In this document: positions 7,198-15,310 of the stretch, one piece after another | How the letters are laid out: each line of letters begins with the position of its first letter | Numbering within the stretch: position 1 is the stretch's first letter | Virus record (IMG/VR): IMGVR_UViG_3300040809_000734 | Coordinates: 1 to 28,733 of that record | Reading direction: 5' to 3' (one strand) | DNA: 28,733 nucleotides | Source of the DNA: a virus | The notes under the pieces: generated by a model | What the model was told of the DNA's origin: nothing | Database searches by the model: none | What the model saw: the letters and a program-made list of their open reading frames with translations, nothing else | Translations under genes and position numbers: made by a program

Positions 7198-8095
7198 TGT
7201 TTTAGCCCCTCCCTGTAGAAATACAGGAAAGATAATACATTGAATTGCTGGAAACTCTCGGTAAGTGTACAGTAGGATACTAGATGGTGACATACTAGCG
7301 AACCCTAAAAATCTGTACAATAGAGACAATCAGCAGGGAAGGCTCTATAGTTAACTTTCAAATAGGAGGTTACTATGGAAATATGGTTAACAATCCCATT
7401 CGAGGATCAGTATGAAGTGTCTGATCTCGGAAGGGTACGTAATAAACAAACTAAACATATAAAAAGTTTAAGATATAACAAAGGTGGTTACTTGAGGGTG
7501 ACCTTATATCCTTCTGGTAAAACTTACGCTGTACATTCTTTAGTTGGTAAGGTGTTTTTGCAAGAGTTTTATAGAGAAGGTTTACAGATAGACCACCTTA
7601 ACAGTGTCCGAGATGATAACAGGCTTTGTAATTTAGAATGGGTAACTGCTAAAGAGAATACCAGACGCATAAATAAAAGAGCTGATGTTAAAGGTATGAA
7701 GAACCCTTGCAGTAAAATAACAGAGCAACAAGCCTACTATATAAAGTACACTTTTGATATACCTAATAGTGTGATGTGTAGAGAGCTTGGATTATCAAGA
7801 AGTATCGTTGAAAAGATTAGAAATAGGGAAAGGTGGGTGCATATAATCGACCCAGATCTTGAATCTAAATATATCAACGGTGAAATAAAATATAAAAGAT
7901 TAGTTTAGTTAACTATAGAGCAACCTTCAACGACTATCCCTGATGGGAGTAGAGTGTAAGTTTATGACACTCGAAGTGGTGTACACCTTAGTATTATATT
8001 TAATATAGGTGAAGATATAGTCTGGTCTTTATGGAGACATAAAGCTGCAACAGGGAGTTGCGGTCTAAGAGTTACGAACTTAGATGAACATAACG
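7198..8095 (+). other. Group I intron (td-like) in nrdA, carrying an HNH ORF
   Basis: An 898-base intron. P1 pairs exon GGGU (7194-7197) with intron GCCC (7205-7208), placing U.G at the splice site. P2 is CCTGTA/TACAGG with a GAAA loop (7212-7227). GATATAGTCT (8014-8023), the stem CTTTATG/CATAAAG with a GAGA loop (8027-8044) and the P9-like stem TCTAAG/CTTAGA (8064-8084) match the thyA intron element by element. The terminal base is G 8095. The ORF is inside the loop of a perfect 14-bp stem (7342-7355 with 7908-7921). The two introns share a ribozyme core but carry different endonucleases. Confidence 0.88.
7375..7908 (+). CDS. Intron-encoded HNH homing endonuclease
   Basis: A 177-aa endonuclease. 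The N-terminal NUMOD4 motif (IWLTIPFEDQYEVSDLGRV) is followed by an HNH-type metal-finger segment (VHSLVGKVF, then LQIDHLNSVRDDNRLCNLEWVT, residues about 58-92). A C-terminal helix-turn-helix follows (ITEQQAYYIK, MCRELGLSRSIVEKI). It should nick or cut intronless nrdA and promote intron homing. An AGGAGG ribosome-binding site precedes the ATG. The stop codon touches the intron stem, showing close fitting of ORF and ribozyme. Confidence 0.9.
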   Translation: MEIWLTIPFEDQYEVSDLGRVRNKQTKHIKSLRYNKGGYLRVTLYPSGKTYAVHSLVGKVFLQEFYREGLQIDHLNSVRDDNRLCNLEWVTAKENTRRINKRADVKGMKNPCSKITEQQAYYIKYTFDIPNSVMCRELGLSRSIVEKIRNRERWVHIIDPDLESKYINGEIKYKRLV

Positions 8096-9484
8096 GCAGT
8101 ACGAGGAGCAAGTGCTACATTATACTACCCTTGGTGGCATCCTGAAATACAAAGTATGTTAGTTTTGAAGAATAATAAGGGTACAGAAGAGAACCGTGTA
8201 CGTCATATGGATTATGCGTTCCAAGCTAACAAATTCTTCTACGAGAAAGCTCAAAACCAAGAAGAAGTTTATTTATTCAACCCTAGTGATGTAGAAGATA
8301 TGTATGAAGCTTTCTTTGGAGATCAAAAACTCTTTATACAACTGTACGAGAAATACTCTCAAGACCCAGATAAAGTTTGTGGTAAAGTTAACGCCTATGA
8401 GTTACTGGAGAGTTTTGCAGATGAGAGAGCTGCTACTGGGAGAATATATCTTCAGAATGTAGACCATACTAATGATTACAGCCCTTTCAATGTAAAGTAT
8501 GAAGGTAATGTTATCAGGATGTCAAATTTGTGCCTAGAAGTTTGTCTTCCAACTACACCTCTGAAAAACATTGAAGATTTAGACGGTGAGATAGCTTTAT
8601 GTACCTTAGCAGCATTTAATCTTGGCAATCCTACGTTGTTTGAGGATCTACCTTGGTTATCCAGACTAATAGTCAGAGCCTTAGATAACCTATTAGACTA
8701 TCAAGATTACCCTGTGAAGGCTGCTGAGAAGAATAAACTAAGACGTACATTAGGTGTAGGTGTTATAAATACAGCATACTACCTTGCAAAGAATGGTTTA
8801 AAGTATTCAGATGGTAGTGGTAATAATCTTATACATGAAACCTTTGAGAAGATACGTTACAACTTATTAAAAGCTTCTTGTGATTTAGCTAAAGATAAAG
8901 AACCTTGTAAGTGGTTCCATAAAACTAAATACGCTAAAGGTATATTACCTATAGATAATTATAAGAAAGAGATTGACTTGTACCATACACAAGAGTTAAC
9001 ATGTGATTGGGAATCTCTAAGAGAAGATATTAAGAAGTATGGTTTAAGAAACTCAACTACTATGGCTTTGATGCCTTCGGAAACATCTAGCCAAGTATCT
9101 AATGCTACTAATGGTATTGAGCCACCTAGAGGACTTACTACAACTAAATCTTCAAAAGATGGGGCGTATAAACAAGTAGTGCCTGATGTATTAGATTACT
9201 GGTTAGATTATGAAACTGTATGGGATATTCCTGACAACAAAGGGTACTTAACATTATGCGGTATCATGCAGAAATGGGTAGATCAAGCTATCTCAGCTAA
9301 TACTAATTATGACCCTTATAAGTTTGAGAAGAATAAAGTACCTCTACAGTTAATATTAGAGGATTTATATTATGCTTATCATCTTGGATTGAAAACACTT
9401 TACTATCATAACACACGAGATGGTAGTGGAAAAAAATTAGATGACGAAGACGGTGGTTGTGAATCTGGCGCGTGTAAGTTATAA
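8096..9484 (+). CDS. nrdA: Ribonucleotide reductase alpha subunit, exon 2 (residues 295-756)
   Basis: This is the catalytic and C-terminal part of NrdA. It continues directly from exon 1 as AVRGASATLYYPWW. All key residues of the class Ia enzyme are present. They are the radical cysteine C440 in SNLCLE with its neighbouring asparagine and glutamate, C463 in IALCTLAAFN, the tyrosine pair in TLYYHNTR, and the C-terminal CESGACKL swapping cysteines used by thioredoxin. The ATG at 8084 lies in the intron end and is not a start. NrdB follows after nine bases with an AAGGAG ribosome-binding site. Confidence 0.94.
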   Translation, partial: AVRGASATLYYPWWHPEIQSMLVLKNNKGTEENRVRHMDYAFQANKFFYEKAQNQEEVYLFNPSDVEDMYEAFFGDQKLFIQLYEKYSQDPDKVCGKVNAYELLESFADERAATGRIYLQNVDHTNDYSPFNVKYEGNVIRMSNLCLEVCLPTTPLKNIEDLDGEIALCTLAAFNLGNPTLFEDLPWLSRLIVRALDNLLDYQDYPVKAAEKNKLRRTLGVGVINTAYYLAKNGLKYSDGSGNNLIHETFEKIRYNLLKASCDLAKDKEPCKWFHKTKYAKGILPIDNYKKEIDLYHTQELTCDWESLREDIKKYGLRNSTTMALMPSETSSQVSNATNGIEPPRGLTTTKSSKDGAYKQVVPDVLDYWLDYETVWDIPDNKGYLTLCGIMQKWVDQAISANTNYDPYKFEKNKVPLQLILEDLYYAYHLGLKTLYYHNTRDGSGKKLDDEDGGCESGACKL

Positions 9485-9493
9485 GGAGAAACT

Positions 9494-10588
9494 ATGACAA
9501 TTTTTAACCCTAAAGTGTTTGACACCACTAAGCAGTATATGTTCTTTGGTGAGGAACTTAATGTAGCTAGGTTTGACAAGCAAAGATATGAGAAGTTAGA
9601 ATCTTTAACTGAGCAACAGCATGGTTTCTTCTGGAAGCCAGCGGAAGTGGATATCAGTAGGGATAGATATGACTTCAATCATAAACTTACAGAGCATGAA
9701 AGAAAGATTTTTATATCTAACCTACAGTATCAGACACTATTAGATAGTGTACAAGGGAGAGCGCCTACTCAGGTGCTTCTTCCAATCTGTTCCTTACCTG
9801 AGTTAGAAGGGTGGATAGAGGCTTGGTCTTTCTCTGAATCTATACACAGTAGGTCATATACGCATATTATTCGTAATGTATTTGACGACCCTAGTAAAGT
9901 GTTAGATGAGGTACTGGTTACACCAGAGATCCTAGAAAGAAGTAAGACTGTAACTAAATATTATGATGAGCTAGAAGAGAAATGCTTAAAGTACCGATTA
10001 GGTATGGATGTAGATATTAAAGACTGTAAAGAAACTTTATTGAAGTGCCTATTTAGTGTGTACTGTTTAGAACATATCCGTTTCTATGCGTCCTTTGCAT
10101 GTTCCTATTCTTTCAACGAAAGAAGATTGATGGAAGGTAATTCCAAGATCATAAAGCTAATTAACCGGGACGAGTTCCTTCACCAAGGGGCTGTACATTT
10201 CATGCTTACTAGGTTTCAAAAAGGCTTAGATGATCCTGACATGACTGAAATCTTCAATAGTAACACCACATGGTTACGAGAGATGGTGGGAGAAGTTTAT
10301 GAGCAAGAGTGTGATTGGTGTGATTTCCTGTTTAAAGATGGTAGCATGGTTGGATTGAATGCTAAGATACTTAAATCTTTTGTAGAGTATCAATGTAACA
10401 CTTGTTTACTAAGTATTGGGTTAGAACCTCTAACAAGTTTGACCACTAACCCTCTACCTTGGATGGAAGCTTATACTAATGCAGATAAGACTCAGGTAGC
10501 TCCACAAGAATCTGAGATCAGTTCTTACTTAATCGGTGCTATTAACAAGAGTGTAGATAAAGAAGAGCTTAAGAGTTACAAACTATAA
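9494..10588 (+). CDS. nrdB: Ribonucleotide reductase beta subunit (class Ia)
   Basis: A 364-aa diiron-tyrosyl radical subunit. It retains D84 in QTLLDS, the ESIHSRSYTH motif with iron ligands and radical tyrosine Y122 (same number as in E. coli), the glutamate of CLEHIRFYASF, and the RDEFLH pair. The C-terminal tail, needed for docking to NrdA, is present (EELKSYKL). The gene is uninterrupted, unlike nrdB of T4. It works with NrdA and thioredoxin encoded immediately upstream. Confidence 0.95.
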   Translation: MTIFNPKVFDTTKQYMFFGEELNVARFDKQRYEKLESLTEQQHGFFWKPAEVDISRDRYDFNHKLTEHERKIFISNLQYQTLLDSVQGRAPTQVLLPICSLPELEGWIEAWSFSESIHSRSYTHIIRNVFDDPSKVLDEVLVTPEILERSKTVTKYYDELEEKCLKYRLGMDVDIKDCKETLLKCLFSVYCLEHIRFYASFACSYSFNERRLMEGNSKIIKLINRDEFLHQGAVHFMLTRFQKGLDDPDMTEIFNSNTTWLREMVGEVYEQECDWCDFLFKDGSMVGLNAKILKSFVEYQCNTCLLSIGLEPLTSLTTNPLPWMEAYTNADKTQVAPQESEISSYLIGAINKSVDKEELKSYKL

Positions 10589-10600
10589 AGAGGAGAACCT

Positions 10601-10714
10601 ATGTCGAAACGTTACATGCCAAAGAAGAAGTTTAAGAGGCTTATCGAGAAGTACACTAAAATCTTCCATAAGAAACTTAAGAAGAAAGGTATCAAGCCAT
10701 CCCGTATTAATTAA
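10601..10714 (+). CDS. Tiny highly basic protein, 37 aa
   Basis: The ATG follows AGGAG (10590-10594) by six bases. The product has 37 residues and is extremely lysine-rich (MSKRYMPKKKFKRL..., then KKLKKKG). It ends at TAA 10712-10714 and is followed after six bases by the ribosome-binding site of the next gene. Such composition suggests nucleic-acid or polyanion binding; no family is recognised. Confidence 0.6.
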   Translation: MSKRYMPKKKFKRLIEKYTKIFHKKLKKKGIKPSRIN

Positions 10715-10733
10715 CCGATAGGAGGTATCATGT

Positions 10734-11189
10734 ATGGACCTAACCAAACAGAAAGGTATACCAGATACGATACACTTAGAAGATTTAACGGATGAGGAGA
10801 TCATAGAAGAACATTACTATCTGACGGAACAAGAACAAGTGTATTCTGATATGTTCAACTTGAAGTATCCAGCAATCTATGAACAAGATATACAACCTAT
10901 TCTCAATATAGAAGATGCTAGGGATTTCTACACTCAGTATTATCTACCTGCAATAGTAGATATGAAAGGTACTGACGATGGAAGGTTATCCCCTGAAGAG
11001 ATTAAGATTCTTAATGAGTCTGTCAAGCTAAGTATCCAAGCAATGGAGTTAGCTGACAGGATGGATAAGACAGATAACATTATAGAGTCTTTAGGTTTGA
11101 GAGATAAGCTAGGTGATAGGATGGAAGTGCTGGATGCAACCATACAAGGGAAGGTTATAAAAGAGTTGTTCAAGTTTATGGATTCTTAA
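10734..11189 (+). CDS. Hypothetical acidic protein, 151 aa
   Basis: The start is ATG 10734, seven bases after GGAGGT (10721-10726). An ATG at 10730 is only three bases from the same site and leads to a 21-codon frame, so it is not the start. The product is acidic and helical (DLTDEEIIEEHYYL; SPEEIKILNESVKLSIQAMELADRM), without membrane segments. It sits between nrdB and phoH. Function unknown. Confidence 0.75.
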   Translation: MDLTKQKGIPDTIHLEDLTDEEIIEEHYYLTEQEQVYSDMFNLKYPAIYEQDIQPILNIEDARDFYTQYYLPAIVDMKGTDDGRLSPEEIKILNESVKLSIQAMELADRMDKTDNIIESLGLRDKLGDRMEVLDATIQGKVIKELFKFMDS

Positions 11190-11232
11190 GAAGATACTGA
11201 GCAAGGAAGCTCTTAAGATGTAGAGGTAATAT

Positions 11233-11991
11233 ATGTCAGATAGTGAGGTGATTGATCGTATGCGAGAACGTAATAAGAAGAGAAGCAGTAAGGGTAAGAG
11301 GAGAGAACTGATAGAGCAAGATTTAAATAAAGGGAAAGAAGGTAAACATAAGGTAGCTCCTCCAGTAGTTGCTAAGAATACCTTCCAGAAGGAGTTATTC
11401 AAGGCTTTAAAAGAGAAACAAGTTATCATATGCAATGCCCCGGCTGGCGTTGGTAAATCTTTCTGTGTGATGTCTCAGGTATCTGATTGGTATGTTGGTG
11501 GTGAAATACCAGATATCAAGATAGCTAGACCAGCAGTAGGTATGGGTAATTCCCTAGGTTTACTAAAAGGTACTCTCCAAGAAAAGTATGAACCTTATCT
11601 AATGCCTCTCATAGATGTAATCTGTAAGAGATACAGTAGAGGTGTTTACGAGACAGGTGTACGGAATGGTAATATCGAGCTACTTCCAGTTGAATACTTA
11701 AGAGGGAGAAACTTTGATGGTGTAGCTATTATAGATGAGGCTCAGAACCTAACACCAGAAGAGTGTTATTCTATACTTACTCGTGTAGGGGAATATGGAA
11801 AGCTTATTATGATAGGGGATCATACCCAGAATGACTTGAGTGGTAAATCTGGTATAGCTTGGGTAGAAGAGTTTATTGAAGATCACAACTTACAAGAGTT
11901 CGCTACAGTATTGAAAGCAACAAGTGATGATATAGTTAGAAGTGGCTTCTGTAAGGCAGTCGTGAAAGCTAAAGAATCTCAAATAGATTAA
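11233..11991 (+). CDS. phoH: PhoH-like P-loop ATPase
   Basis: A 252-aa PhoH family ATPase. Residues 1-45 are a basic, lysine-rich leader. The core has Walker A (GVGKS, residues 72-76), the family signature RPAVGMGNSLGLLKGTLQEK and YEPYLMPLID, Walker B IIDEAQ (166-171) and the sensor-like MIGDHTQND. PhoH proteins are common in lytic phages and have been linked to RNA helicase-type activities, but the phage role is unsettled. The gene lies 43 bases after the preceding one with GAGGT before the ATG. Confidence 0.9.
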   Translation: MSDSEVIDRMRERNKKRSSKGKRRELIEQDLNKGKEGKHKVAPPVVAKNTFQKELFKALKEKQVIICNAPAGVGKSFCVMSQVSDWYVGGEIPDIKIARPAVGMGNSLGLLKGTLQEKYEPYLMPLIDVICKRYSRGVYETGVRNGNIELLPVEYLRGRNFDGVAIIDEAQNLTPEECYSILTRVGEYGKLIMIGDHTQNDLSGKSGIAWVEEFIEDHNLQEFATVLKATSDDIVRSGFCKAVVKAKESQID

Positions 11992-12009
11992 TAACAGGAG
12001 TACATACAT

Positions 12010-12687
12010 ATGACACACTTATACACACAACAAGCAAGATCACCTTTCGTCAAGTCAACTCCTTTAGCTGTCAAGCATGAGGTAACTATTGAAGGACCTC
12101 TAGATGATGTAGAATTCTTTGTAGAAGAGATGGATACAATAGCTAGTGCTGGACCTGATGATGTAGTTATTATTACAGTTAATTCTGGTGGTGGTAGTCC
12201 TTTCGTAGCCTTTGCTATTAACGATGCTATCAATCAGTGTCAAGCACATGTGATTATGAAGGCAACTGGTCAGGTAGCTTCTGCTGCAACCTTAATCTTC
12301 TTTAATGAAGCTGATGAGTATTACTGTGATAAGGATACTGAGTTCTTATTCCATCAACCATCATACAATCTAGGTTATAGTAAACATTCAGAAAGTAAAG
12401 CATTTACAGATCACATTGATAAGGCTTCTAATAGGATCTACGATAGATACTACAAAGGTATATTACCAGATGACCTAATAGATAGAATCGCTAAAGGTTT
12501 GGAATGTTTTATGTTTGGTGATGAAGTGATGGAACTTCTACAGAAAGCTTCTCAATCAGAAGAGGGGCAAGAAGAACCTCAAGAGCTACCATCGTACGAA
12601 GAACTTATGAAGCTCAATAAGAAAGATATCCTAGCAGTGTTTGGAATTACACCCTCTGAAGAAAGTTCAGAAAAAGATTTGACATAG
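12010..12687 (+). CDS. clpP: ClpP-like serine protease
   Basis: A 225-aa ClpP/crotonase-fold protease. NSGGGSPFVAFAINDAI gives the oxyanion region, GQVASAATL carries the catalytic serine S91, and FLFHQP carries the catalytic histidine H115. The third residue is probably one of the acidic residues near 160-175. The last 50 residues are an extra acidic, low-complexity tail absent from host ClpP. There is no Clp ATPase gene in the window, so the enzyme may use a host unfoldase or act alone, for instance on host regulators or virion precursors. It ends the transcription block before the terminator. Confidence 0.87.
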   Translation: MTHLYTQQARSPFVKSTPLAVKHEVTIEGPLDDVEFFVEEMDTIASAGPDDVVIITVNSGGGSPFVAFAINDAINQCQAHVIMKATGQVASAATLIFFNEADEYYCDKDTEFLFHQPSYNLGYSKHSESKAFTDHIDKASNRIYDRYYKGILPDDLIDRIAKGLECFMFGDEVMELLQKASQSEEGQEEPQELPSYEELMKLNKKDILAVFGITPSEESSEKDLT

Positions 12688-12705
12688 ATGATTTAATATA
12701 TTAAT

Positions 12706-12753
12706 ATAGCCACATAGATTTTATCAATTAGATAGCGTCTAGTGGCTATTTTT
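12706..12753 (+). terminator. Rho-independent terminator after the ClpP-like gene
   Basis: ATAGCCAC (12706-12713) pairs with GTGGCTAT (12742-12749). The stem continues, after a one-base bulge, with TAGA (12715-12718) and TCTA (12738-12741). It is followed by TTTTT (12749-12753). This is a strong 12-pair stem with a U-tract, in the only sizable gap between 11.2 and 16.6 kb. Confidence 0.75.
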
Positions 12754-12771
12754 ATTTGTAAGGAGTATTAA

Positions 12772-13677
12772 ATGAATGTTTTGAGCCTATTTAACGGAGT
12801 TAGTTTCGGTATGATGGCATTAGAGAAGTCAGGCGTCAAAGTAGAGAAGTATTATTCTAGTGAGATAGATCCGTACGCTAATAAAGCTAGTAGTCTACTC
12901 TATCCCGATATCATACAATTAGGTGATGTAACTAAGTGGGTAGGATGGTGTATAGATTTTTCTGATATTGACTTACTTCTTGCAGGATTCCCTTGTCAGG
13001 CTTGGTCTGTAGGAGGTAAGCAGCAAGGGGATAATGACCCTAGAGGGGCTTTAGTACATGATTTACTAGCTATATGGCGTCATATAGACAATAAAAGATT
13101 AGTTGAAGGTAAACCCCCTGTGAAGTTTCTATTTGAGAATGTAAAAATGAAAAGAGACTTCCTAGAATACATCAATACTATGTTTAAGGTAGAACCTCAT
13201 CTTATTAACAGTGCAGATGTCAGCGCTCAAAATCGTCAAAGATATTACTGGACAAATATTGAGGTCAACAGACCTCTAGAAGTAAAAGATATTAAGTTAT
13301 CTGATATACTGGAAGAAGGTTGGTATGCCACAAGAGATAAAAGCTATTGCTTAGATGCGAACTATTACAAGGGTACTAATTTCAGAAGATACTTCTTTTG
13401 CGGGTCTAGGCAGCTTGCACTAAAAGAAGGATATACCCCTCCAGAGAACATGACAAAAGATAATGCCAATGATATAATGAGAGATGCTAAAGGTTTATGG
13501 CGAAAACTAACCCCGAAAGAATGTATGTTGTTACAAACTGTACCACCTCATTGTATGGAAACACTTTTAGAGTCAGATATAAGTGATTCTCAACTATACA
13601 AAATGATGGGTAATGGTTGGACAACAGATGTAATTTATCACTTCCTAAGAAATTTAAAACCTATAGGAGACAACTAA
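12772..13677 (+). CDS. DNA (cytosine-5) methyltransferase
   Basis: A 301-aa C5 methylase with the ordered motifs: I LSLFNGVSFG, SEIDPYA, IV GFPCQAWS with catalytic C75, VI FENVK (121-125), VIII QNRQRYYW (153-160), IX KLTPKECMLLQ and X MGNGWTTDVI. The target-recognition region between VIII and IX is short, and all catalytic motifs are intact. It has AAGGAG upstream and follows a terminator, so it may have its own promoter. No cognate nuclease is visible. With the Dam-type enzyme it would give the phage two kinds of methylation, probably against host restriction. The stop overlaps the endolysin start by one base. Confidence 0.9.
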   Translation: MNVLSLFNGVSFGMMALEKSGVKVEKYYSSEIDPYANKASSLLYPDIIQLGDVTKWVGWCIDFSDIDLLLAGFPCQAWSVGGKQQGDNDPRGALVHDLLAIWRHIDNKRLVEGKPPVKFLFENVKMKRDFLEYINTMFKVEPHLINSADVSAQNRQRYYWTNIEVNRPLEVKDIKLSDILEEGWYATRDKSYCLDANYYKGTNFRRYFFCGSRQLALKEGYTPPENMTKDNANDIMRDAKGLWRKLTPKECMLLQTVPPHCMETLLESDISDSQLYKMMGNGWTTDVIYHFLRNLKPIGDN

Positions 13678-14225
13678 TGAAGCACAACTTTAAACGTTCA
13701 TACATTGAACTGGTGAAACTAGAGGGGGGTTTTACTTTACATACTAACCCTTCAGAAGAGACAGAGACCTACGCAGGTATCTACCGTAAAGCTAACCCTC
13801 AGTGGATTGGCTGGAGAGATATTGATGCAGGGAGAATACCAGATGAAGAACTTGTACACAACTTCTACAGAACATGGTATTGGGCGAAGTGTAAGTGTGA
13901 TGATCTACCTACAGGGTTGGATTTCTCAGTGTTCCAGTTTGCAGTGGTGAGTGGTGTTAAGAACTCTGTAAAGACTCTACAAAGAGTGCTTGGCTTTGAA
14001 GGTAAGGCTGTAGATGGTATCATTGGTAAGGATACTCTAGGAGCTATCAAACTATGGGAGTCCTGTTCTGATAAGTTCAGAGAACTTACATGTTTACTAA
14101 CTGGAGAGCATATTGATTACTACTATTCCCTACCAGAACACAAGCAAGAACTCTTCATAGATGGATGGCGTAACAGAGCTATCAAAGCAGATCGTATAGT
14201 TGATTCTATGTCAACCCCATTCTAA
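13677..14225 (+). CDS. Endolysin, GH108-type muramidase with peptidoglycan-binding domain
   Basis: A 182-aa cell-wall hydrolase that would cleave peptidoglycan at lysis. The start is ATG 13677, one base over the methylase stop and seven bases after AGGAG (13665-13669); an in-frame ATG at 13617 lies inside the methylase gene. The N-terminus carries the signature LVKLEGGF with presumed catalytic E16, followed by YAGIYRKANPQW, typical of glycoside hydrolase 108. The C-terminal half resembles the PG_binding_3 domain (AVDGIIGKDTLGAI). No signal peptide is visible, so a holin is needed; candidates lie downstream. Confidence 0.88.
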   Translation: MKHNFKRSYIELVKLEGGFTLHTNPSEETETYAGIYRKANPQWIGWRDIDAGRIPDEELVHNFYRTWYWAKCKCDDLPTGLDFSVFQFAVVSGVKNSVKTLQRVLGFEGKAVDGIIGKDTLGAIKLWESCSDKFRELTCLLTGEHIDYYYSLPEHKQELFIDGWRNRAIKADRIVDSMSTPF

Positions 14226-14236
14226 GGAGAAACCTG

Positions 14237-14539
14237 ATGAGTTTGGAACTTATAGAGAAGATAGCTAAGATAGAAGGTCTTGAAGTGTTTATGTATTCAG
14301 AGGACCAGATGTTCGTAGAGGTGGGGGATAAGATTGTAGAGTATGATCCTATCAATGATAATGCTTTAAATCATCACCTACAAATTAAATACCAGATATG
14401 TGTAGACTTTAGAACAGAGAAGGTGTATACTTATAGGTATGGTGAGAGTTACAAGATAGCAAGTATACCTTTCCACGGTAATCCTAATAAGGCTATCTGC
14501 AAATGTATTGTAGAGAAGGAGACTAAAGATGTTAGATGA
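14237..14539 (+). CDS. Hypothetical protein, 100 aa
   Basis: AAGGAG precedes the ATG by seven bases. The product is a soluble alpha/beta protein (LIEKIAKIEGLEVF; VGDKIVEYDPINDN; ICVDFRTEKVYTY) with no recognised family. Its end overlaps the next gene by 11 bases, indicating coupling. Confidence 0.7.
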   Translation: MSLELIEKIAKIEGLEVFMYSEDQMFVEVGDKIVEYDPINDNALNHHLQIKYQICVDFRTEKVYTYRYGESYKIASIPFHGNPNKAICKCIVEKETKDVR

Positions 14540-14762
14540 CTTGTATGTATACACATATAGTAGTTTTAAGATGACACCAGATATGATTACACGTTATGCT
14601 GCTAATGGTCAACTAGGAGATTACCTAGAGAAGAATAATCTTGATGTGAACCAGATAGTATTACAACTTGAAGATCATCTTAAAGAAATGTATAAGGAAG
14701 AGATTGAAGATTTAAAGGCGGATGTAGAGACTTTAGAAACTATTATAGAAGGAGGACGCTAA
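14529..14762 (+). CDS. Hypothetical coiled-coil protein, 77 aa
   Basis: Starts inside the end of the preceding gene and ends with TAATG shared with the next. The C-terminal half is a predicted acidic coiled coil (LEDHLKEMYKEEIEDLKADV, then ETLETII). There is no membrane segment. It forms a coupled group with its neighbours after the endolysin. Confidence 0.65.
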   Translation: MLDDLYVYTYSSFKMTPDMITRYAANGQLGDYLEKNNLDVNQIVLQLEDHLKEMYKEEIEDLKADVETLETIIEGGR

Positions 14763-15085
14763 TGTCTAAGAGTTACAAACTTAAGAGAGCCTATACAATA
14801 TTTAAACTACTAGGAGCTTTATCTATAGCAGGTATGTTCATCTACAAGCTGCTTGATATTTCCTACACAGGAGGAGGTACTGCATCGGATTTTGTTATCT
14901 TAGTTGTCTGCGGAGTATCATTAGTACATTACTCTCTCTCATACATGAAGGTTAACATGGAAAAGGAAGATGCTATGGAGAAGATTATCTCTATGGTGAA
15001 AGCTAATGAAGAACGTAGTAAGGCAAACCGTAAGATGATTGAACGTAACAATAAATTACTAAGAGGTACTCCTGATGACAAATAA
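14762..15085 (+). CDS. Two-helix membrane protein, 107 aa, holin candidate
   Basis: Two hydrophobic segments (about residues 12-32 and 43-61) are followed by a charged, lysine-rich cytoplasmic tail (KANEERSKANRKMIERNNK). The size, topology and position two genes after the endolysin fit a class II holin. Other phage membrane proteins look alike and no specific family is recognised. The start overlaps the preceding stop (TAATG). The end overlaps the next gene by 11 bases. Confidence 0.65.
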   Translation: MSKSYKLKRAYTIFKLLGALSIAGMFIYKLLDISYTGGGTASDFVILVVCGVSLVHYSLSYMKVNMEKEDAMEKIISMVKANEERSKANRKMIERNNKLLRGTPDDK

Positions 15086-15302
15086 GTCTAAAGCAAAGAA
15101 GAAAGAAATTAATTCTGTAGTAGTACCATACAATGCTTTCATAGATTTAGAGTTTAAGCCGCCAGCACGTTGTAAATGGTTCATTAAGATGGCTACAGGA
15201 GACTTCCTATTCATCCAACTTAGTAAGGATAAACGTAGAGAAGCACAAGCCTATGTAGATAAGAACTATGGTAGAGGTAAATATGTAGTACGACCAGTAT
15301 AG
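15075..15302 (+). CDS. Hypothetical basic protein, 75 aa
   Basis: Overlaps the preceding gene. The lysine-rich N-terminus (TNKSKAKKKEI) is followed by a compact beta-like domain (FIDLEFKPPARCKWFIKM) and a basic end. No family recognised. GATGA coupling supports translation. Confidence 0.65.
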   Translation: MTNKSKAKKKEINSVVVPYNAFIDLEFKPPARCKWFIKMATGDFLFIQLSKDKRREAQAYVDKNYGRGKYVVRPV

Positions 15303-15310
15303 GAGGCAGT

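Noticed and set aside
8084-8086. ATG as a start for a separate nrdA-like gene
   Set aside because: It is in the P9-end region of the intron; the conserved protein resumes at 8096 and completes the exon 1 sequence.
9573-9602. TTGACA-N18-TAGAAT in nrdB
   Set aside because: No gene start follows within several hundred bases, so it is probably a chance match.
12679-12707. TTGACA with TAATAT 17 bases on, before the C5 methylase
   Set aside because: The -10 is only 4/6 and overlaps the terminator stem; a promoter for the methylase is possible but not supported enough to list.
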